Assembly (NCBI GenBank): GCA_017538195.1
Contig: JAFYJH010000121.1
Span: 1-41,047, forward strand
Direction of reading: 5' to 3'
DNA length: 41,047 bases
Origin: Prevotella sp.
GTDB taxonomy: Bacteria; Bacteroidota; Bacteroidia; Bacteroidales; Bacteroidaceae
Shown: piece after piece, positions 14,744 to 23,773 of the stretch
Position numbering within the stretch: position 1 is the stretch's first letter
How the letters are laid out: each line of letters starts with the position of its first letter
Program-made: the position numbers and the translations under genes
Notes under the pieces: model-generated
The model's input: the letters and a program-made list of their open reading frames with translations, nothing else
Databases searched by the model: none
What the model was told of the DNA's origin: nothing

Positions 14744-16585
14744 TCACTTGTTTTTCTTGGGCATTTCAAGTGCGATTCGGCGCGGCGAGTTGTCGCGCAG
14801 CACGTCGTTTACGATTTCGGTGATTTGCGCTTTGAGTTCCTCGACAAACTGGCCTGCGTCGTATTTCTGATGCTCGATGTCGCGCAGTTTTTTCTCCCAA
14901 ATGCCCGTCAATTCGCAACTTTTCAGCAGTTCCTCGCGGATGAGGTCGATGAGTTCGATGCCGGTCGGCGTGGCGACGAGCCGCTTGCGCTCGCGACGGA
15001 TGTAATTGCGCTTGAACAGTGTCTCGATGATGCTGGCGCGGCTCGACGGACGACCGATTCCGTTCTCTTTCAGGGCGGCTCGCAGTTCCTCGTCATCGAC
15101 GAATTTTCCGGCGGTTTCCATCGCACGAAGCAGCGTCGCCTCGGTGTAGTAGGGCGGTGGAGTCGTCCATTTTTCGGTCAAAGTCGGCGTGTGAGGGCCG
15201 CTTTCGCCTTTTTTGAAGGTGGGTAAAATATTTTCTTCTTCTTCTTTCTCGTTGATTTCCGTTTTTTCTTCTTTTAATTTCAAATTAACGGTTCTCCACC
15301 CCTGTTCTAAAATCTCTTTTCCCGTCACCTTGAATTCAATTTCATCCACAGTTCCCAATATGGTTGTTGTTGAGAACTTGCAATCGGGCAGAAATACTGA
15401 AATAAACCGCCGAGCAACCAAATCAAAAACGTGATGTTCCAAGTTGCTCAGTCCCTTTGGGATTACACCCGTCGGGATGATGGCGTGGTGGTCTGTCACT
15501 TTAGACGAATCGAATACTCTTTTCGACTTTTTCAGCGGTTTGCCACCGATAGGTTTAATGAGTGGTGCGTAAGGTGCAACGCTGACAAATTTTGTTTGGT
15601 AAAGCCCATTAAGAATTTGCGGACAATCTGGGTAAATATCGTCAGATAAATAGCGCGTATCGACACGCGGATAGGTCGTGATTTTCTTTTCGTAGAGTTG
15701 TTGGATGAGGTTCAGCGCCATCTCAGCCGAAAGCCCGAATTTCTTGTTGCAATCGACTTGCAGCGAGGTCAAATCGTAAAGTTGCGGCGGTGCTTCCGTG
15801 CCTTTTTTCTTTTCGACACTCGTCACCGTAAATGGCTTTCCTTCAATGAGTTGGAAGGCTTTTTCGCCCTCTTCCTTCGAGGTGAATTTACCCTTTGTCG
15901 CCGTAAAAGTCGTGTCACGATAGACCGTCGCCAACACCCAGTAAGGTTCGGTTTTGAAGTTGTCGATTTCCTTCTGCCGATTGACGATGAGCGCGAGCGT
16001 GGGCGTTTGCACCCGACCGACGCTCAGCACCTGCCGATTCTGGCCGTATTTCAGCGTGTAAAGTCGCGTCGCATTCATTCCGAGCAGCCAGTCGCCGATG
16101 GCGCGGCTCAGTCCGGCGAGGTAGAGCGGCTGATAATCTTTTTGGTCTTTCAGTTTCGCGAAACCCTCGCGGATGGCCTCGTCGGTCATCGACGAAATCC
16201 AGAGCCGTTGCACAGGGCATTTCGCGCCTGCTTTCTGCATCACCCAACGCTGAATCAACTCGCCCTCCTGACCCGCGTCGCCGCAGTTCACGATGCTGTC
16301 GGCCTGCTGCATCAGCCGCTCGATGACGGCGAATTGCTTCTTGATGCCGTCGTCCTCAATCAGTTTGATGCCGAAACGCTGCGGAATCATCGGCAGCGAG
16401 CCCAACGACCAGCGTTTCCACTGCTCGGTGTAGTCGTGCGGCTCTTTCAGCGTACACAAATGGCCGAAAGTCCACGTCACCTGATAGCCGTTGCCCTCCA
16501 TGTATCCGTCCTTCGACTGGGTGGCTCCGATGATTCGCGCAATGTCGCGGGCGACGCTCGGTTTTTCTGCAATGCAAACAATCAT
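14744..16585 (-). CDS. topB: DNA topoisomerase III (type IA)
   Basis: 613 residues, slightly short of E. coli TopB. N-terminal TOPRIM domain (IVCIAEKPSVARDIARIIGA; acidic triad in NCGDAGQEGELI), then the type IA core with the active-site tyrosine in ITTYPRVDTRYLS (Tyr305), GLSRAIGDWLLGMNATR and VGRVQTPTLALIV, and ENGIGRPSSRASIIETL near the end. It relaxes and decatenates DNA through single-strand passage. No C-terminal zinc fingers. Residues about 430-455 are a Lys/Glu-rich low-complexity insert. It is one member of a long minus-strand gene row, 18 bp after the PD40 gene and 40 bp before porE. Confidence 0.96.
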   Translation of the reverse strand: MIVCIAEKPSVARDIARIIGATQSKDGYMEGNGYQVTWTFGHLCTLKEPHDYTEQWKRWSLGSLPMIPQRFGIKLIEDDGIKKQFAVIERLMQQADSIVNCGDAGQEGELIQRWVMQKAGAKCPVQRLWISSMTDEAIREGFAKLKDQKDYQPLYLAGLSRAIGDWLLGMNATRLYTLKYGQNRQVLSVGRVQTPTLALIVNRQKEIDNFKTEPYWVLATVYRDTTFTATKGKFTSKEEGEKAFQLIEGKPFTVTSVEKKKGTEAPPQLYDLTSLQVDCNKKFGLSAEMALNLIQQLYEKKITTYPRVDTRYLSDDIYPDCPQILNGLYQTKFVSVAPYAPLIKPIGGKPLKKSKRVFDSSKVTDHHAIIPTGVIPKGLSNLEHHVFDLVARRFISVFLPDCKFSTTTILGTVDEIEFKVTGKEILEQGWRTVNLKLKEEKTEINEKEEEENILPTFKKGESGPHTPTLTEKWTTPPPYYTEATLLRAMETAGKFVDDEELRAALKENGIGRPSSRASIIETLFKRNYIRRERKRLVATPTGIELIDLIREELLKSCELTGIWEKKLRDIEHQKYDAGQFVEELKAQITEIVNDVLRDNSPRRIALEMPKKNK

Positions 16586-16603
16586 TTTTCTTGGAATTTC
16601 GGC

Positions 16604-18178
16604 TTATTTATGAAGATGATTCACGTATTTCACAGGCGGAACATCGTCGTTTTTCAGGATGTCGGCAATCTGCTGAGGTTCGAGCGTGACAGGTCCGCGC
16701 ATGAATTCGGGAATGTTGTAGCTTTTCATGAACTGGCGATGATAGTCGGGGTCGGCGCAAGGCAGTTCAAAGGGCTTTGAAGCGTTGCCGTCCGCGTCGA
16801 TGTGGGCGATGAAGGGGCGGGTGTAGTTGCCGTCGGCGCGACGCGAGGAGAACACGACCCATCGGCCCGTGCTCGACCAAGTGTGATAGCTTTCGACATT
16901 GTCGGAATTGATTGCATCGAGCGGAAAAACTCTAAAATTTGTTGCATTTGTCTGGACTTCTGAACTCCCAGACTCCTGAACTCCTGCATTGCCGAGATCA
17001 ACCATCCACAGGTCGGCGTCGCGATGCCAGATGTGGAAACAGCCCCATTCGCCGACCGTCACCATCAGCCAGCGTCCGTCGGGCGAAATGCGCGGAAACG
17101 TGGCACTTTTTCCCATCGCAGCGGCATCGAAAACCATCTCTCGCGGTCCAAATTCGAGCGTTTCGGGGTCGAAACTCTTGCGATAGATGCTGTATTTGAT
17201 GTCCTTGTATCGGGCGACGGTTTCGCTCGTGTTCACCGTGTCGGCCTCGTATTCAAAATGGGCGCTGCCGTAGTAAAGAAAGCGTCCGTCGGGAGCCCAG
17301 AACGGGAAAATCTCGAACTCGTGCGGGTCGTTTTCGATGTTCATCACCTCGTTTCGCTCGACATCGTAAATGATGAGGTCGCTTTCGGAGTCGAGCACCT
17401 CGATTTTGTTCAAGTCGCGCGTGTGGAAACTCTGCATCGTCTTGTTCGTGGAGTAGGCGATGAGTTTCAGCCACGGATGCCACGAAGGATAGACGCCGGC
17501 GGCGAGAATCGAGTCGTTTTTCATGTTCACCTTCTTATATTCGCCGTCGTAGGCGACGAAAGTGCCGCCGTGCTTCTGACGGGCGTGGAACTGGAACCGC
17601 TCGGGATTCTGCTGCTGATAGTTGTGGCAATTCACGCACTGGCCGTCGATTTCGTCGCTGCACAGCATATTGTTCACCATGACGCGCTCGTCGTAGTTTT
17701 CGAGGCATCGCTGGTTGAGCGTGAGTTCCTCGTAGGTGACATACGAGGGCGAAATCAGTCGATAGCTGATGTAAGGGTCGATGGAGTCGGGCGAAACGTG
17801 GATTTGGAAGGGCTTGAAAAGCGTCCATTTTCCGTCGTTTTCGCCGAAAACTTCGACTTGAATCGCCTTGCTTTTGGCTTTTTCGGCGAGTTGTTTCCAC
17901 TGGTCGATGTCGGGACAAGCCTTGAGGTCGTCGCCACCGCAGACGATTTCGTCGCCGTCGAAACTGTAGCGAGCCACCATCTGCGTGAAAGAAGTCTTTT
18001 TCGCAGGCGACGGCAGCAGTTCAAACGTCAGCGGCGCAATGTTCACCGGCACGGTTACATCGACGTAGTCGGGATAAATCTCGGGCAATTCGTCGCTTTT
18101 GGCGTATTCCGTCGGCACAGTCGCCTGTTTGCAGGCGGCGAACAGCACGACGATGCTTAGAATCAGATATTTTTTCAT
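16604..18178 (-). CDS. PD40 (TolB-like) propeller lipoprotein with one CxxCH motif
   Basis: 524 residues. Lipoprotein signal MKKYLILSIVVLFAAC (Cys16), then an N-terminal beta domain, then TolB/PD40 blades (YPSWHPWLKLIAYSTNKT, FPFWAPDGRFLYYG, FPRISPDGRWLMVTVG, YHTWSSTGRWVVFSSRRADG). Cys181-Val-Asn-Cys-His185 is a c-type heme attachment motif, in a cysteine-rich patch (LCSDEIDGQCVNCHNYQQQ). Homologues in Bacteroidales are described only as TolB-family or cytochrome-like proteins; function is unknown. The DUF6057 gene ends 20 bp upstream of its start and topB follows 18 bp downstream. An octamer array (16952-16983) is inserted in frame. Confidence 0.75.
   Translation of the reverse strand: MKKYLILSIVVLFAACKQATVPTEYAKSDELPEIYPDYVDVTVPVNIAPLTFELLPSPAKKTSFTQMVARYSFDGDEIVCGGDDLKACPDIDQWKQLAEKAKSKAIQVEVFGENDGKWTLFKPFQIHVSPDSIDPYISYRLISPSYVTYEELTLNQRCLENYDERVMVNNMLCSDEIDGQCVNCHNYQQQNPERFQFHARQKHGGTFVAYDGEYKKVNMKNDSILAAGVYPSWHPWLKLIAYSTNKTMQSFHTRDLNKIEVLDSESDLIIYDVERNEVMNIENDPHEFEIFPFWAPDGRFLYYGSAHFEYEADTVNTSETVARYKDIKYSIYRKSFDPETLEFGPREMVFDAAAMGKSATFPRISPDGRWLMVTVGEWGCFHIWHRDADLWMVDLGNAGVQESGSSEVQTNATNFRVFPLDAINSDNVESYHTWSSTGRWVVFSSRRADGNYTRPFIAHIDADGNASKPFELPCADPDYHRQFMKSYNIPEFMRGPVTLEPQQIADILKNDDVPPVKYVNHLHK
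16952..16983. repeat. Octamer array inside the PD40 lipoprotein gene
   Basis: CTGGACTT, CTGAACTC, CCAGACTC, CTGAACTC. It encodes AGVQESGSSEVQ, next to porE's GVKESGSQGV. Same element family at 14250-14289. Confidence 0.75.
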
Positions 18179-18198
18179 ATTTTTTTACCTTTTTACCT

Positions 18199-20112
18199 TT
18201 AAAAACTATGCTGTCCTCGCGTGAAGAAATAATCGTAGTAGAACGTGCCGCCGAAACGGTCGTACATCAGTTTTTTCAGTTCCGGCTCGGGCAGACTCTT
18301 GAATTGCTGCGCCGTCGCCATGAAGTTGTTGTAGTTGTCGATGACCTCCTTGTCGAAAGGCATGTGGCCGATTTCAACGTCTTTTTCGAGGTGTCCGTAG
18401 AGGTAGGCGGCCTCCTGCAAATGCGTGGGCATGTGCTTCCTGCCGAGGCTCGGACCGTAGTTGTAGAACTGGCTCCAGAAGGTCTTGATGTCCTTCGTCT
18501 GCATGGCGAAAAGCATGGCCTGCTCTTGGAAAATCGGGTCGTCGCTGTAGTGGTGGGCGAAATGGTTGATGAGGAAGATTTCGATGAGCGACTGGTCGCT
18601 CGTGATGTCGTTCACGGGCGGCATCAGATGAGAAATCACGGAAAGTTCGGGGTCTTTCTCGATGAGTTTCGGATTGGCGATGTACGCCTCGTATTTCTCG
18701 CCCATTTCAGCGTAATATTTCGTCTTTTTCAGCAAATCGACGTATTTTTTCGCCACGTCCATCTCGCCGTTGAGCAGCGAACTTTTCAGCATGAAAATCA
18801 GGTGCTCGACGCGCCATCCAAGTTCCACGCCGTCCTCCATGCACCAGCGATAGCAATAATTGACGAGGCCGTAGTTGAAGTAGATAAACCGACCGCCGCA
18901 CTGCGTCATTCGGGCGATGAACGGCGCATTCGGAGGCGTGTCGCCGTTGCGGTAGCGATACATTTCGTCGCCCTGCCTGCCGAGTCGCGAAAGGGCCAGA
19001 TTTTTCATCATCCACATTGTGCGCGAGGGCGCAGCGTCGTGCTCGCGGTAGGTCGTCAGAATGTCCTCCCACTGCTGGCTGACGGCACTGCGATACATGG
19101 AAAGTTCGGTGTGGAAATTCTCGTCCTTGTACCAGAAATGCCAGACGCTCGCGACAATCACAGCCAGTAGAACGACCTGCGAAAATGCCCATTTTGTCGG
19201 TTTTTTTACTTCGGAATCGCGATTTTTCCGATAGAAAAAGGCCATTGCGACGAGCGAGGCGAAAAGCAGGATGAAGGGAATGTAGTAAGCGAAATAGAGT
19301 TTGTCTTTCTTGAAGAACGGAAGGCCCGTGTTGTAGATATTGACGATGTTCGTCTGGTTGTAAATCGTCCAGTAATAGACAACCGGCACGACGGCGATGG
19401 CAACGAGCGCAACCGCCGTGTCGATGCCGCTGCGAAGCGGTTTGTAGTCGTCGAGTCGCCAAGCCAGAATCGCCATCAGCAGGGCGGCGAAAAGGGCGTA
19501 GAATCCGAACAAAGGATAGCCGACGGCGACAACGACAACGATGAAAATCGTGCGCAAGAAGAATTTTTCGGGCAAGAGCCGATAAAGCCACGCGAGTGCA
19601 ACGGCGACGGTCGTCGCGATGGGGACGTTGAAGAAGTGGCCGTGCTGTTTCAGGTAATAAATCCAATAGCCCAAATCGGCGTTGATGAGAATGGCGAGCG
19701 ACAACGGAACAAGCAATGCTACCGTCCATTTTTCCGGAATTTGGAACGCTTTTTTGATGACGAACACCATCAGCAGCCACCACGCGCAGAGCATCGCCAC
19801 GCCCAAGGTTGGATGGTAGAAAAACTGCGTGAAATAGGTGCCGAGATAGGTGAGAAAACCGCCTACAAGCACCAATTTCTGCTTGAAAAACAGCGAGGTG
19901 TAGAGGAACAAATTGAGTTCCTGCACCCGATGGAGCAGGTCGTTTTCGTAACTGACGAGCACAATGCCAACAATGGCAACCATCGCGACTGGCAACAGCC
20001 ACGAAATCCATCGCAGCGTCTTTTCCGACAGCCTCAATGGTGTTTTGGCGGCAGCCTTTTTCTGATGAATGTTTTGCCGCTGTTTTTGCTTTGGATTTTG
20101 TTTCTTATTCAT
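18199..20112 (-). CDS. DUF6057-type multi-spanning membrane protein
   Basis: 637 residues from ATG 20112; GTG 20121 is an upstream alternative that touches the stop of the preceding gene. The N-terminus is very basic (MNKKQNPKQKQRQNIHQKK), followed by about ten hydrophobic spans up to residue 320, then a soluble helical half of TPR-like character (about 340-637). This architecture and its place beside a TolB-like lipoprotein match the DUF6057 family of Bacteroidales; I assign the family from memory of the pattern. Activity is unknown. TTTTTACC octamers fill the gap to the next gene. Confidence 0.65.
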   Translation of the reverse strand: MNKKQNPKQKQRQNIHQKKAAAKTPLRLSEKTLRWISWLLPVAMVAIVGIVLVSYENDLLHRVQELNLFLYTSLFFKQKLVLVGGFLTYLGTYFTQFFYHPTLGVAMLCAWWLLMVFVIKKAFQIPEKWTVALLVPLSLAILINADLGYWIYYLKQHGHFFNVPIATTVAVALAWLYRLLPEKFFLRTIFIVVVVAVGYPLFGFYALFAALLMAILAWRLDDYKPLRSGIDTAVALVAIAVVPVVYYWTIYNQTNIVNIYNTGLPFFKKDKLYFAYYIPFILLFASLVAMAFFYRKNRDSEVKKPTKWAFSQVVLLAVIVASVWHFWYKDENFHTELSMYRSAVSQQWEDILTTYREHDAAPSRTMWMMKNLALSRLGRQGDEMYRYRNGDTPPNAPFIARMTQCGGRFIYFNYGLVNYCYRWCMEDGVELGWRVEHLIFMLKSSLLNGEMDVAKKYVDLLKKTKYYAEMGEKYEAYIANPKLIEKDPELSVISHLMPPVNDITSDQSLIEIFLINHFAHHYSDDPIFQEQAMLFAMQTKDIKTFWSQFYNYGPSLGRKHMPTHLQEAAYLYGHLEKDVEIGHMPFDKEVIDNYNNFMATAQQFKSLPEPELKKLMYDRFGGTFYYDYFFTRGQHSF

Positions 20113-20120
20113 ATTTTTCA

Positions 20121-21068
20121 CTAATCACTAATCACTTCCCACTTGTAGGTGTCGTAGCAAATCGCCCGACCGCCAAAGCCCTCTTTCTGATAGATGAGCG
20201 ACTCGTGGAGTTCGCCGTTGGGCAGATTCGAGGTGCCAAAATCGAAGAAATCGACTTGCGGAAAAGCCTCGTGGAGCAGATGGTCGATGATGACATCGAC
20301 GGCGTGGAGCCGCCTGCCCTCGTCCGATGCCGAAATATATTGCGTATGAACCGCCTGCCGAGCGACATAGAGCACCGTTGCGCCAATCATCTGACCCGTC
20401 GGCGCGTAGGCCGCCCACAACTGGATGTTTTTCGGGAATCGCCGATGGAGCAGCGTGATTTCCTCGAGCGAGTGGACGGGTTTCGCCTCGTGTCGTGTCG
20501 AGAGATTTTCGGTGAGAATGGTCCAAAAAGCCTTGAAATCGTCGCTCTGGCGCACTTCGACGCCCTCGTTTCGGCCTTTGTTGACGGCATATCGACGGAA
20601 ACTCTTCCACTTGACGGGTCGCTGCGGAATGATGGCCGACGACACGTTCCGACTCACCAATTTCGCCCGACATTTCAGGAAAATCGCGAAAAGATCTTCA
20701 TCGGAAGGCAGGCTGTGGAAAACGCGCGGAACGGGCTTGTAAACGACGCGGCGGATGCCCTGCGCACGCAAAAAATCGTTGATTTCGCCGAACAACACGC
20801 AGACTTTTTCCGTCGTGGCCTCGGCAGACATCACCAAGCCGCCGTAAGTCAGTCCCTGATGGCTGTAAAGCGCGCCGTCACGCTCGTTGGCAGGCAGCAG
20901 CGCGTAGAGCGAACCGTCGAGATAGCACAGCAGCGAATGGTCGCGGAATCGGTCGGAATGGTAGTCCATATAGCCGCGATCGAAGAGGAAAGTTCCGTTC
21001 TTCGACTGCGCCACGAATCGGTTCCATTCGTCGGCTTGATCGGCGGTGTATCGTCTGATGTCAAACAT
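20121..21068 (-). CDS. FemAB/GNAT-like acyltransferase
   Basis: 315 residues. The opening FDIRRYTADQADEWNRFVAQ, then SKNGTFLFDRGYMDYH, the mid-protein LWAAYAPTGQMIGATVLYVA and the late FFDFGTSNLPNG match the GNAT-fold FemAB-like proteins that sit in polysaccharide loci. It probably transfers an acyl or aminoacyl group to a sugar or cell-wall precursor. It overlaps the fdtA-like gene by 8 bp, so the two are surely coexpressed, and the pair suggests work on a deoxy-amino sugar. The final codons (WEVISD, stop) are encoded by a CACTAAT heptamer array at 20119-20146. Confidence 0.75.
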   Translation of the reverse strand: MFDIRRYTADQADEWNRFVAQSKNGTFLFDRGYMDYHSDRFRDHSLLCYLDGSLYALLPANERDGALYSHQGLTYGGLVMSAEATTEKVCVLFGEINDFLRAQGIRRVVYKPVPRVFHSLPSDEDLFAIFLKCRAKLVSRNVSSAIIPQRPVKWKSFRRYAVNKGRNEGVEVRQSDDFKAFWTILTENLSTRHEAKPVHSLEEITLLHRRFPKNIQLWAAYAPTGQMIGATVLYVARQAVHTQYISASDEGRRLHAVDVIIDHLLHEAFPQVDFFDFGTSNLPNGELHESLIYQKEGFGGRAICYDTYKWEVISD

Positions 21069-21465
21069 TTTTCACGTGGTCGGTAAATTCGTCGTAGTCG
21101 TAGAGATATTCGGCCTCGTCGAACAGTTCGGAAGCCAGAACGAGGCAGACCGAACCCGAGGAAAAATCCTCCAACGTGCGCCAGATGCCCGTGCCGACAT
21201 ACAGCCCTTTCCACGGATGATTCAGGTGGTGGACTTCCTTGTTGCCGCGTCCGTCGTCGAGCGTCACGTCGAACGAGCCGCTCACGGCGATAATCACCTC
21301 CTCGCAGGTCCTGTGGGCGTGGCCTCCGCGCCATTCGCCGGCGGGAATGTCGTAGGTCCAATAGACGCGCGCAATGTCGAACGGCACGTTTTTCATCTGC
21401 TCTGCCACGGTCAGGTTGCCGCGTGGGTCACAGATTTTCGGCAAATCAATGATTTTTCCTATCAT
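21061..21465 (-). CDS. fdtA: FdtA/WxcM-like cupin, sugar-nucleotide 3,4-ketoisomerase-type
   Basis: 134 residues, full length for the family. Motifs of the WxcM-like cupin: DPRGNLTVAEQ, VYWTYDIPAGEWRGGHAH, CEEVIIAVSGSFDVTLDDG and LNHPWKGLYVGTGIWRTLEDF. These enzymes convert dTDP-4-keto-6-deoxyglucose to the 3-keto isomer. Its substrate is the product of RfbB, encoded just upstream with a 4-bp ATGA overlap. Whether it is FdtA, QdtA or another ketoisomerase cannot be told without the downstream aminotransferase, which is not in this window. Confidence 0.85.
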   Translation of the reverse strand: MIGKIIDLPKICDPRGNLTVAEQMKNVPFDIARVYWTYDIPAGEWRGGHAHRTCEEVIIAVSGSFDVTLDDGRGNKEVHHLNHPWKGLYVGTGIWRTLEDFSSGSVCLVLASELFDEAEYLYDYDEFTDHVKNV

Positions 21466-22595
21466 CTGTCTTTATACATATTTTCATAATATTTCTGGTA
21501 GTCGCCGCTCGTCACGTTGTCGAGCCAGTCTTGGTTGTCGAGATACCAGCGCACGGTTTTCTCGATGCCTTCCTCGAATTGCAGCGACGGTTCCCAACCG
21601 AGTTCCTTTTGCAATTTCGACGAGTCGATGGCGTAGCGCATATCGTGGCCTGCGCGGTCGGTGACGAAGGTAATCAAGTCCAAATCCTCGCCTTCTTTTC
21701 GACCCAGAAGCCTATCGACGGTGTTGATCAGCACGTGGATGATGTCGATGTTTTTCCACTCGTTGAAGCCGCCGATGTTGTAGGTTTCGGCGATTTTTCC
21801 CTCGTGGAAAATCAGGTCGATGGCACGAGCGTGGTCTTCGACAAACAGCCAGTCGCGCACGTTCTCGCCCTTGCCATAGACGGGCAGCGGCTTGCGGTGG
21901 CGGATGTTGTTGATGAAGAGCGGAATCAGCTTTTCGGGGAACTGATACGGACCGTAGTTGTTCGAGCAGTTGGTCACGACGACGGGCATTCCGTAAGTGT
22001 CGTGGTAGGCGCGGACGAAGTGGTCGCTCGACGCCTTGGCAGCCGAGTAGGGCGAGTGCGGATTGTATTTCGTCGTCTCGTAGAAGAAGTCGGTTCCGTA
22101 GGCCAGATGATGCTCGGAACTCGATGCCTTCGTCGTGAAGGGCGGCTCGATGCCTTCGGGATGCGTCATTTCGAGTGCGCCATAGACCTCGTCGGTCGAA
22201 ATGTGGTAGAAGCGCTTGCCTTCGTACTTCTCAGGCAGCGATTCCCAGTAGAGTTTCGCGGCTTGCAGCAGGCTCAGTGTGCCCATCACGTTGGTCTTGG
22301 CAAACGTGAACGGGTCTTTGATGGAGCGATCGACGTGGCTTTCGGCTGCCAGATGGATGATGCCATCGACTTTCTTGTCCTGCATCAGTTGATAGAACGC
22401 CTCGAAGTCGCAGATGTCCATCTTCACGAACTCGTAGTTGGGCTTGTCCTCCACGTCTTTCAGGTTCGCCAGATTGCCTGCGTAGGTCAAGCTGTCGAGG
22501 TTGATGATGTTGTACTCAGGATACTTGTTCACGAAAAGGCGCACTACGTGGCTTCCAATGAAGCCTGCGCCGCCAGTAATGACAATCGTTTTCAT
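21462..22595 (-). CDS. rfbB: dTDP-glucose 4,6-dehydratase
   Basis: 377 residues, an extended short-chain dehydrogenase. NAD-binding TGGAGFIGSH at 7-16, catalytic STDEVYG (Thr/Asp/Glu), YSAAKAS with the active-site Tyr and Lys, NNYGPYQFPEKLIPL substrate loop, GxxxRDWLFVEDHA. It makes dTDP-4-keto-6-deoxy-glucose for O-antigen or other surface sugars. It is translationally coupled to the fdtA-like gene; the phosphoesterase gene lies 6 bp upstream. Confidence 0.97.
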   Translation of the reverse strand: MKTIVITGGAGFIGSHVVRLFVNKYPEYNIINLDSLTYAGNLANLKDVEDKPNYEFVKMDICDFEAFYQLMQDKKVDGIIHLAAESHVDRSIKDPFTFAKTNVMGTLSLLQAAKLYWESLPEKYEGKRFYHISTDEVYGALEMTHPEGIEPPFTTKASSSEHHLAYGTDFFYETTKYNPHSPYSAAKASSDHFVRAYHDTYGMPVVVTNCSNNYGPYQFPEKLIPLFINNIRHRKPLPVYGKGENVRDWLFVEDHARAIDLIFHEGKIAETYNIGGFNEWKNIDIIHVLINTVDRLLGRKEGEDLDLITFVTDRAGHDMRYAIDSSKLQKELGWEPSLQFEEGIEKTVRWYLDNQDWLDNVTSGDYQKYYENMYKDR

Positions 22596-22601
22596 ATATT
22601 T

Positions 22602-23102
22602 TTAGTTTTTAATTGAATGATCTAATGTAATAACTTCACAATCCGTCATTTTATTGCCTTCGACCGTCAATCTTATTAAAGTTCGGTCTTTGTGCCAGCC
22701 TTGCAAGCCCGCCGCACCCGGATTGATGTGCAGCAGATTCAGCGTTTTGTCGAATTTCACCTTGAGAATATGCGAATGGCCTGCGATGAAAAGTTGCGGC
22801 GGATTGGCGTAGATTTGCCCTCGGATTCGCGGGTCGTAGTTGCCCGGATAGCCGCCGATGTGGGTCATCAGAACATCGATATCCTCGCATTTCCAACGCA
22901 GCAGTTCGGGGTACATCAACCGCAGGTCGCCACCGTCGCAGTTGCCACAGACGGCCCGAAGCGGACGGAATTTGGCCAGTCGGTCGGCCACTTCGGTCGA
23001 GCCGATGTCGCCTGCGTGCCAGATTTCGTCGCAAGGCTCGAAATAGTGCAGGTATTTGTCGTCCCAATAGGCGTGGGTGTCGCTCAGGATTCCGATTTTC
23101 AT
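22602..23102 (-). CDS. YfcE/MJ0936-type metallophosphoesterase
   Basis: 166 residues, normal for the family. Metal-binding motifs in order: GILSDTHAYWD, HAGDIGS, AVCGNCDGGD, LMTHIGGYPG, AGHSHILKV and HINPGAAGLQG. It is a calcineurin-like phosphodiesterase with manganese or a similar metal; the natural substrate is not predictable. It sits 6 bp ahead of rfbB and 43 bp after the cytidylate-kinase-like gene, the latter gap filled with heptamer repeats. Confidence 0.92.
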   Translation of the reverse strand: MKIGILSDTHAYWDDKYLHYFEPCDEIWHAGDIGSTEVADRLAKFRPLRAVCGNCDGGDLRLMYPELLRWKCEDIDVLMTHIGGYPGNYDPRIRGQIYANPPQLFIAGHSHILKVKFDKTLNLLHINPGAAGLQGWHKDRTLIRLTVEGNKMTDCEVITLDHSIKN

Positions 23103-23107
23103 TTTTC

Positions 23108-23163
23108 GTGAAGTGTGGAGTGTGAAGTGAGAAATGTTTTAATTTTTAATTTTTAACTTTTAA
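23108..23163. repeat. Inverted copy of the composite heptamer block of 6242-6318
   Basis: GTGAAGT, GTGGAGT, GTGAAGT, GAGAAAT followed by TTTTTAA-type heptamers. 23108-23136 is the exact reverse complement of 6287-6315. It also encodes the last residues (KLKVKN, stop) of the cytidylate-kinase-like protein. Confidence 0.8.
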
Positions 23164-23760
23164 TTTCGTCCGAATAAATTCTGCGATGAACTGAACGGTG
23201 GCGTCGATGCCGAGCAGCGAGGAATTGACGCAGAGGTCGTATGACGCGGAATCGCCCCAACGCTTGCCCGTGTAGTAGTTGTAATAGGTGGCGCGTTGGC
23301 TCTCGCCCTTCTCGATGACGCGCTGAGCCTTGTCTTCGACACATTCGCGCCGTTCCTGTACGCGGCGGATTCGGTCGTCGAGATTGGCGGTGACGAAGAT
23401 GTTCACGATGTCGTCGCGCTCGCGCAAAACGTAGTCGGCACAGCGTCCGACAAACACGCACGAACCTTCGTCGGCAGCCTTGCGAATCGCGTCGCTCTGA
23501 AACTGAAACAGGTTGTCGCCCGAAAATTCGTTTCGATAGAAATTTCCCATCGAAAAACCGCGTCCGGGTCCAGTCAGCAACGAGCGGAAAAAGCCCTTCT
23601 GCTCGTCGTTCTGCTCGAAAAACTCCTCCGAAAAACCACTTTCGCGAGCCGCCATCGACAGCAGTTCCTTGTCGTAGAACGTGCAGCCGAATTCTTCAGC
23701 CAGTTTCTGGGCAATCTCGCGGCCTCCAGCACCAATTTGTCGTCCAATCGTTATTATCAT
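23146..23760 (-). CDS. Cytidylate kinase-like family protein
   Basis: 204 residues. The loop GRQIGAGGREIAQKLAEEFG replaces the classical P-loop with the pattern of the cytidylate-kinase-like family (PF13189). Later motifs: CVFVGRCADYVLRE, VNIFVTANLDDRIRRVQERR and the YDLCVNSSLLGID ending. True CMP kinase (Cmk) is usually a different protein, so the substrate is uncertain. MATE lies 70 bp upstream; YfcE-like follows. Confidence 0.85.
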   Translation of the reverse strand: MIITIGRQIGAGGREIAQKLAEEFGCTFYDKELLSMAARESGFSEEFFEQNDEQKGFFRSLLTGPGRGFSMGNFYRNEFSGDNLFQFQSDAIRKAADEGSCVFVGRCADYVLRERDDIVNIFVTANLDDRIRRVQERRECVEDKAQRVIEKGESQRATYYNYYTGKRWGDSASYDLCVNSSLLGIDATVQFIAEFIRTKLKVKN

Positions 23761-23773
23761 AATATTTTTATAG

